A stretch of DNA of 64,000 nucleotides. Source: Selenobaculum gibii (GTDB taxonomy: Bacteria > Bacillota > Negativicutes > ICN-92133). How positions within the stretch are numbered: the first letter of the stretch is position 1; each line of letters opens with the position of its first letter. This document shows positions 60,547 through 64,000 of this stretch, piece after piece. The stretch is from positions 2,395,501 through 2,459,500 of the forward strand of contig NZ_CP120678.1 of NCBI RefSeq assembly GCF_030273445.1, read 5' to 3'. The position numbers and the translations under genes were made by a program. The notes beneath the pieces were generated by a model. It was not told where the DNA came from. It did not search any database and was given only the letters and a program-made list of their open reading frames with translations.

Positions 60547-60582
60547 AAAAGCGATTACAAGAAATTTCTTGTAATCGCTTTT
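60547..60582 (+). terminator. Terminator after the SASP-like gene
   Basis: AAAAGCGATTACAAGAAA is followed directly by its reverse complement and then TTATA. All 36 bp are a perfect palindrome. Confidence 0.88.
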
Positions 60583-60656
60583 TATATATTTATCCAATAG
60601 CTCATCCGCTTAAACTTCAGATATAGTAAAAACTCTGTCTAAATCACGTTTTTATT

Positions 60657-60716
60657 TTATCCGATGACTAACGGGTTCTGCTTTCAGTGGGAGTTAAAAC
60701 GCCTACTGAAACAGCG
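60657..60716 (+). repeat. Two-hairpin dispersed repeat, internally deleted copy
   Basis: TTATCCGATGACTAACGGGT runs directly into the last hairpin TTTCAGTGGGAGTT/ACGCCTACTGAAA (60682-60711) and CAGCG. The first hairpin and linker seen at 51932 are missing. It abuts the stop of the alcohol dehydrogenase gene and may end that transcript. Confidence 0.7.
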
Positions 60717-60719
60717 TAC

Positions 60720-61889
60720 TTATCGATAAGATTCTGTAAGAATATCTATACAATCTTCCTCAGTTAGATTTACTGGGTCAAGATCAAATAATCCGCCCAT
60801 CGTTCTACGTGCATTAACTGCATATTTACGTAAATTATCTTTTTCTATACTATAATCACTCATTTTTAAATTGGCAACATGACAATCCTCTTGAAGTTTT
60901 GCAAGCGCTGCTACAAAGTCCATTGGAGCTGTTGCCTCACTTTTACCAAGCGCTTTTGCCATAGCAATAAACCGATCTGGACATGCACCTTTGTCAATCA
61001 ATTTTTTGTAATATGCCAAGCTAATCATAATGAGCCCTGCACCATGTGGTAATTGATGATGATACGCACTTAATGCATGTTCAAGTGAATGTTCAGAAAT
61101 ACAACACGACGTAGATTCTACCATACCTGATAAAGTATTCGCTAAAGCCACATCCGCTCTAGCATTTTCATTTCTCCCATCCGCTACGGCTTTCACTAAA
61201 CTTTTCCCAATAAGCTCAATCGCTTTTAAAGAATAAAGTTCACTTATTGGATTTGCAACTTTTGCGATATAACCTTCAGTGCTATGAAATAATGCATCAA
61301 ATCCTTGATATGCAGTTAAAGTCGGCGGAACTGTCAACATTAAATCCGGATCTACAACAGCAATCACAGGAAATAGTGCATCATAACCAAATCCTATTTT
61401 TTCACTATTTTCTTCATGTGTAGTTACCGTCCATGGGTCAATTTCCGTTCCTGTCCCTGCGGTTGTCGTAACCGCTATAATTGGCAATGGTTGATTGGGA
61501 ACTGTCTTTCCTTTAGCAGTACCGCCACTCACATAATCCCAGTAATCACCTTCATTTGTTGCCATAACAGCAATTGCTTTTGCAGCATCAATACTACTTC
61601 CACCACCAAGTCCAATAACAAAATCACATTGGTTATCCCGAGCAAAAGAAGCCCCTTCCATTACATGTTTTTTTATCGGATTCGGTAAAATTTTATCAAA
61701 TACACAATGTTTAATCCCAGCTAAATCAAGTTGTTCTTCTACTCGTGCTAAATACCCATTTTCTCTAGTCGATTTACCAGATGAAATTACAATTAAAGCT
61801 TTTTCCCCTGGCAATGATTGTTGATGTAATTCATTCAACTTACCTTTGCCAAATAACAGTCTTGTTGGAATATAGTAATTAAAATTCAT
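60720..61889 (-). CDS. Iron-containing alcohol dehydrogenase
   Basis: The 389-aa protein belongs to the group III iron-dependent dehydrogenases. The NAD(P)-binding loop is VIGLGGGSSIDAAKAIA near residue 93, TTTAGTGTEIDPW near 140 follows, and the metal ligands sit in GFDALFHSTEGY near 195 (Asp and His) and SLEHALSAYHHQLPHGAGL near 268 (two His). It probably reduces an aldehyde to an alcohol or the reverse; the closest type looks butanol/1,3-propanediol-like. ATG 61889 has AAGGGG upstream. The promoter at 61932-61962 has a 19-bp spacer. Confidence 0.93.
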   Translation of the reverse strand: MNFNYYIPTRLLFGKGKLNELHQQSLPGEKALIVISSGKSTRENGYLARVEEQLDLAGIKHCVFDKILPNPIKKHVMEGASFARDNQCDFVIGLGGGSSIDAAKAIAVMATNEGDYWDYVSGGTAKGKTVPNQPLPIIAVTTTAGTGTEIDPWTVTTHEENSEKIGFGYDALFPVIAVVDPDLMLTVPPTLTAYQGFDALFHSTEGYIAKVANPISELYSLKAIELIGKSLVKAVADGRNENARADVALANTLSGMVESTSCCISEHSLEHALSAYHHQLPHGAGLIMISLAYYKKLIDKGACPDRFIAMAKALGKSEATAPMDFVAALAKLQEDCHVANLKMSDYSIEKDNLRKYAVNARRTMGGLFDLDPVNLTEEDCIDILTESYR

Positions 61890-61931
61890 TTTTAAAACCC
61901 CTTTATCTCAATTCTTCCTTGCTATAGATTT

Positions 61932-61962
61932 ACCTTAGCACTTTGAGTGAACTCTATGTCAA
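61932..61962 (-). promoter_or_regulatory. MerR-type promoter of the alcohol dehydrogenase gene
   Basis: On the minus strand TTGACA (61962-61957) and TAAGGT (61937-61932) are 19 bp apart. The spacer TAGAGTTCACTC contains an inverted AGTTCACT-like dyad and matches the opening of the reductase promoter spacer (TAGAGTTAACT). Confidence 0.65.
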
Positions 61963-62059
61963 GTTTTATTTTTCTTTTCATCCTAATATTATTGAAAAGC
62001 ATTACACTAATATCAGTATATTCCCATCAAGTCTGATTGCTATTATTTCACAAAAACAA

Positions 62060-62085
62060 AGGAGTTTACCTAAAGGTAAACTCCT
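62060..62085 (-). terminator. Terminator after serS
   Basis: AGGAGTTTACCT pairs with AGGTAAACTCCT around AA, 10 bp past the serS stop. Confidence 0.85.
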
Positions 62086-62094
62086 ATTTTATAC

Positions 62095-63438
<1,344 letters not shown>

Positions 63439-63449
63439 TTATCTAATTA

Positions 63450-63478
63450 ATTATATATACTATATAAAAACCTGTCAA
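63450..63478 (-). promoter_or_regulatory. serS promoter
   Basis: On the minus strand TTGACA (63478-63473) and TATAAT (63455-63450) are both perfect and are 17 bp apart. Confidence 0.85.
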
Positions 63479-63588
63479 ACATGCCTTTTGTAGCATATTT
63501 TTGTTCTTCAATCATAAAAATATGCATAGATTTTAAAAGATTCAGCTTTCCCCTTATACTTCATTATCATCATGTATCGGAGGTATTT

Positions 63589-64000
63589 ATGCCTAAACCA
63601 ATATCCACTATTTTTAAAACTGCATTTTTATTTGCGGGGACTATGCTTGGTGCAGGATTTGCCTCCGGTCAGGAGCTATTATACTTTTTTATTGCATATG
63701 GTAGTATGGGGATTTATGGCATCGTTACCGCTGGCATCTTTTTTTCCTTATTAGGCTATCGCCTGCTAAAAATCAGCAATCAATTTGAAACTACAGATTA
63801 TACGCTTTTTATCAATAAACTTTGTGGCAAGAGATTTGGATTCATTCTTAATTTACTACTCGGATTTTTCCTTTTTACTATTTTACAATTGATGTTAATT
63901 GCTGCGGGAACAATTTGCCGTAATTATTTCTATTTACCCTTTGCTCTTGGGTATACCTCGTTAAGTCTTCTCATCTTAGTCCTTGCACTTTTCGGAGTTC
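63589..64000 (+). CDS. YkvI-like membrane protein, N-terminal part (runs off window)
   Basis: ATG 63589 has GGAGG with a 5-nt spacer, and the frame stays open to the window end (137 codons). The translation has FKTAFLFAGTMLGAGFASGQ near residue 9, followed by ELLYFFIAYGSMGIYG, and four hydrophobic helices in the part seen. The GAGFASGQE motif is characteristic of the YkvI family, related to LeuT-fold/APC-type transporters. The substrate is unknown. It is divergent from serS. Confidence 0.8.
   Translation, partial: MPKPISTIFKTAFLFAGTMLGAGFASGQELLYFFIAYGSMGIYGIVTAGIFFSLLGYRLLKISNQFETTDYTLFINKLCGKRFGFILNLLLGFFLFTILQLMLIAAGTICRNYFYLPFALGYTSLSLLILVLALFGV

Overview
The window is low-GC bacterial chromosome from what looks like an anaerobic, spore-forming member of the Bacillota. 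The support is a small alpha/beta-type spore-protein-like gene (60342), strong AGGAGG-type ribosome binding sites with frequent TTG and GTG starts, and feoAB, peptidase T, AbgT and DynA-type genes. A class Negativicutes origin fits the gene set, but this is inference: there is no 16S gene or other decisive marker. I see no tRNA, rRNA, CRISPR array, prophage or intact insertion sequence.

Layout. 1-2604: sbcC (cut by the window edge) and sbcD. 2850-4012: a small accessory island with an 80-aa unknown, a serine recombinase and two matching perfect palindromes. 4028-9515: a 45-aa unknown, a catalytically degenerate PaaK-like protein, a zinc-ribbon protein, polysaccharide deacetylase and DacF cell-wall enzymes, CheR, an XRE regulator and an unlisted 51-aa ribbon-helix-helix-like protein. 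9632-12987: nadA-nadB-nadC with a clear promoter and an operator-like dyad. 13211-14844: flavodoxin, DUF3793 and HD-GYP genes. 15200-18366: a hybrid sensor kinase split by a -1 frameshift and lacking its phospho-accepting His. 18671-25814: DedA-like protein, NERD protein, LtaS-like sulfatase, DeoR regulator, SbmA/YddA-type ABC exporter and galE. 25974-29952: an unknown coiled-coil membrane protein and c-di-GMP genes (GGDEF, GGDEF-EAL) flanking a PHP phosphatase. 30174-32456: feoA-feoB plus an unlisted 58-aa Cys-rich protein overlapping feoB. 32696-36151: RpiR regulator, TSCPD protein, DUF255/YyaL protein. 36602-44913: MerR-MATE pair, CcdA-thioredoxin fusion behind an HxlR remnant, SMR efflux pump, secreted three-repeat protein, GNATs, catalase-like protein and an SDR. 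45102-51902: peptidase T, AbgT transporter and a double-GTPase dynamin (DynA type). 52255-56016: GNATs, AraC, Cdd1, cupin/HxlR pair. 56270-61962: glpF with a sigma-54 activator, a sigma-54 promoter driving a short unknown transcript, and an aldehyde/alcohol unit (aldo-keto reductase, MerR, iron alcohol dehydrogenase) with matching 19-bp-spacer promoters. 62095-64000: serS and a partial YkvI-like transporter.

How parts work together. The nad genes form one operon for NAD synthesis from aspartate. The feo genes form one iron-uptake operon under a strong promoter with an AT-rich dyad in its spacer. AbgT and PepT probably import and cleave peptide-like substrates. The MerR gene at 59846 sits between two redox enzymes whose promoters share its expected operator layout. 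The most unusual items are a dispersed two-hairpin repeat family starting TTATCCGATG (33633, 36401, 48117, 51932, 60657), the short sigma-54 transcription unit at 56270-56575, the pseudo-kinase-like hybrid sensor, and the Cys-rich protein coupled to feoB.
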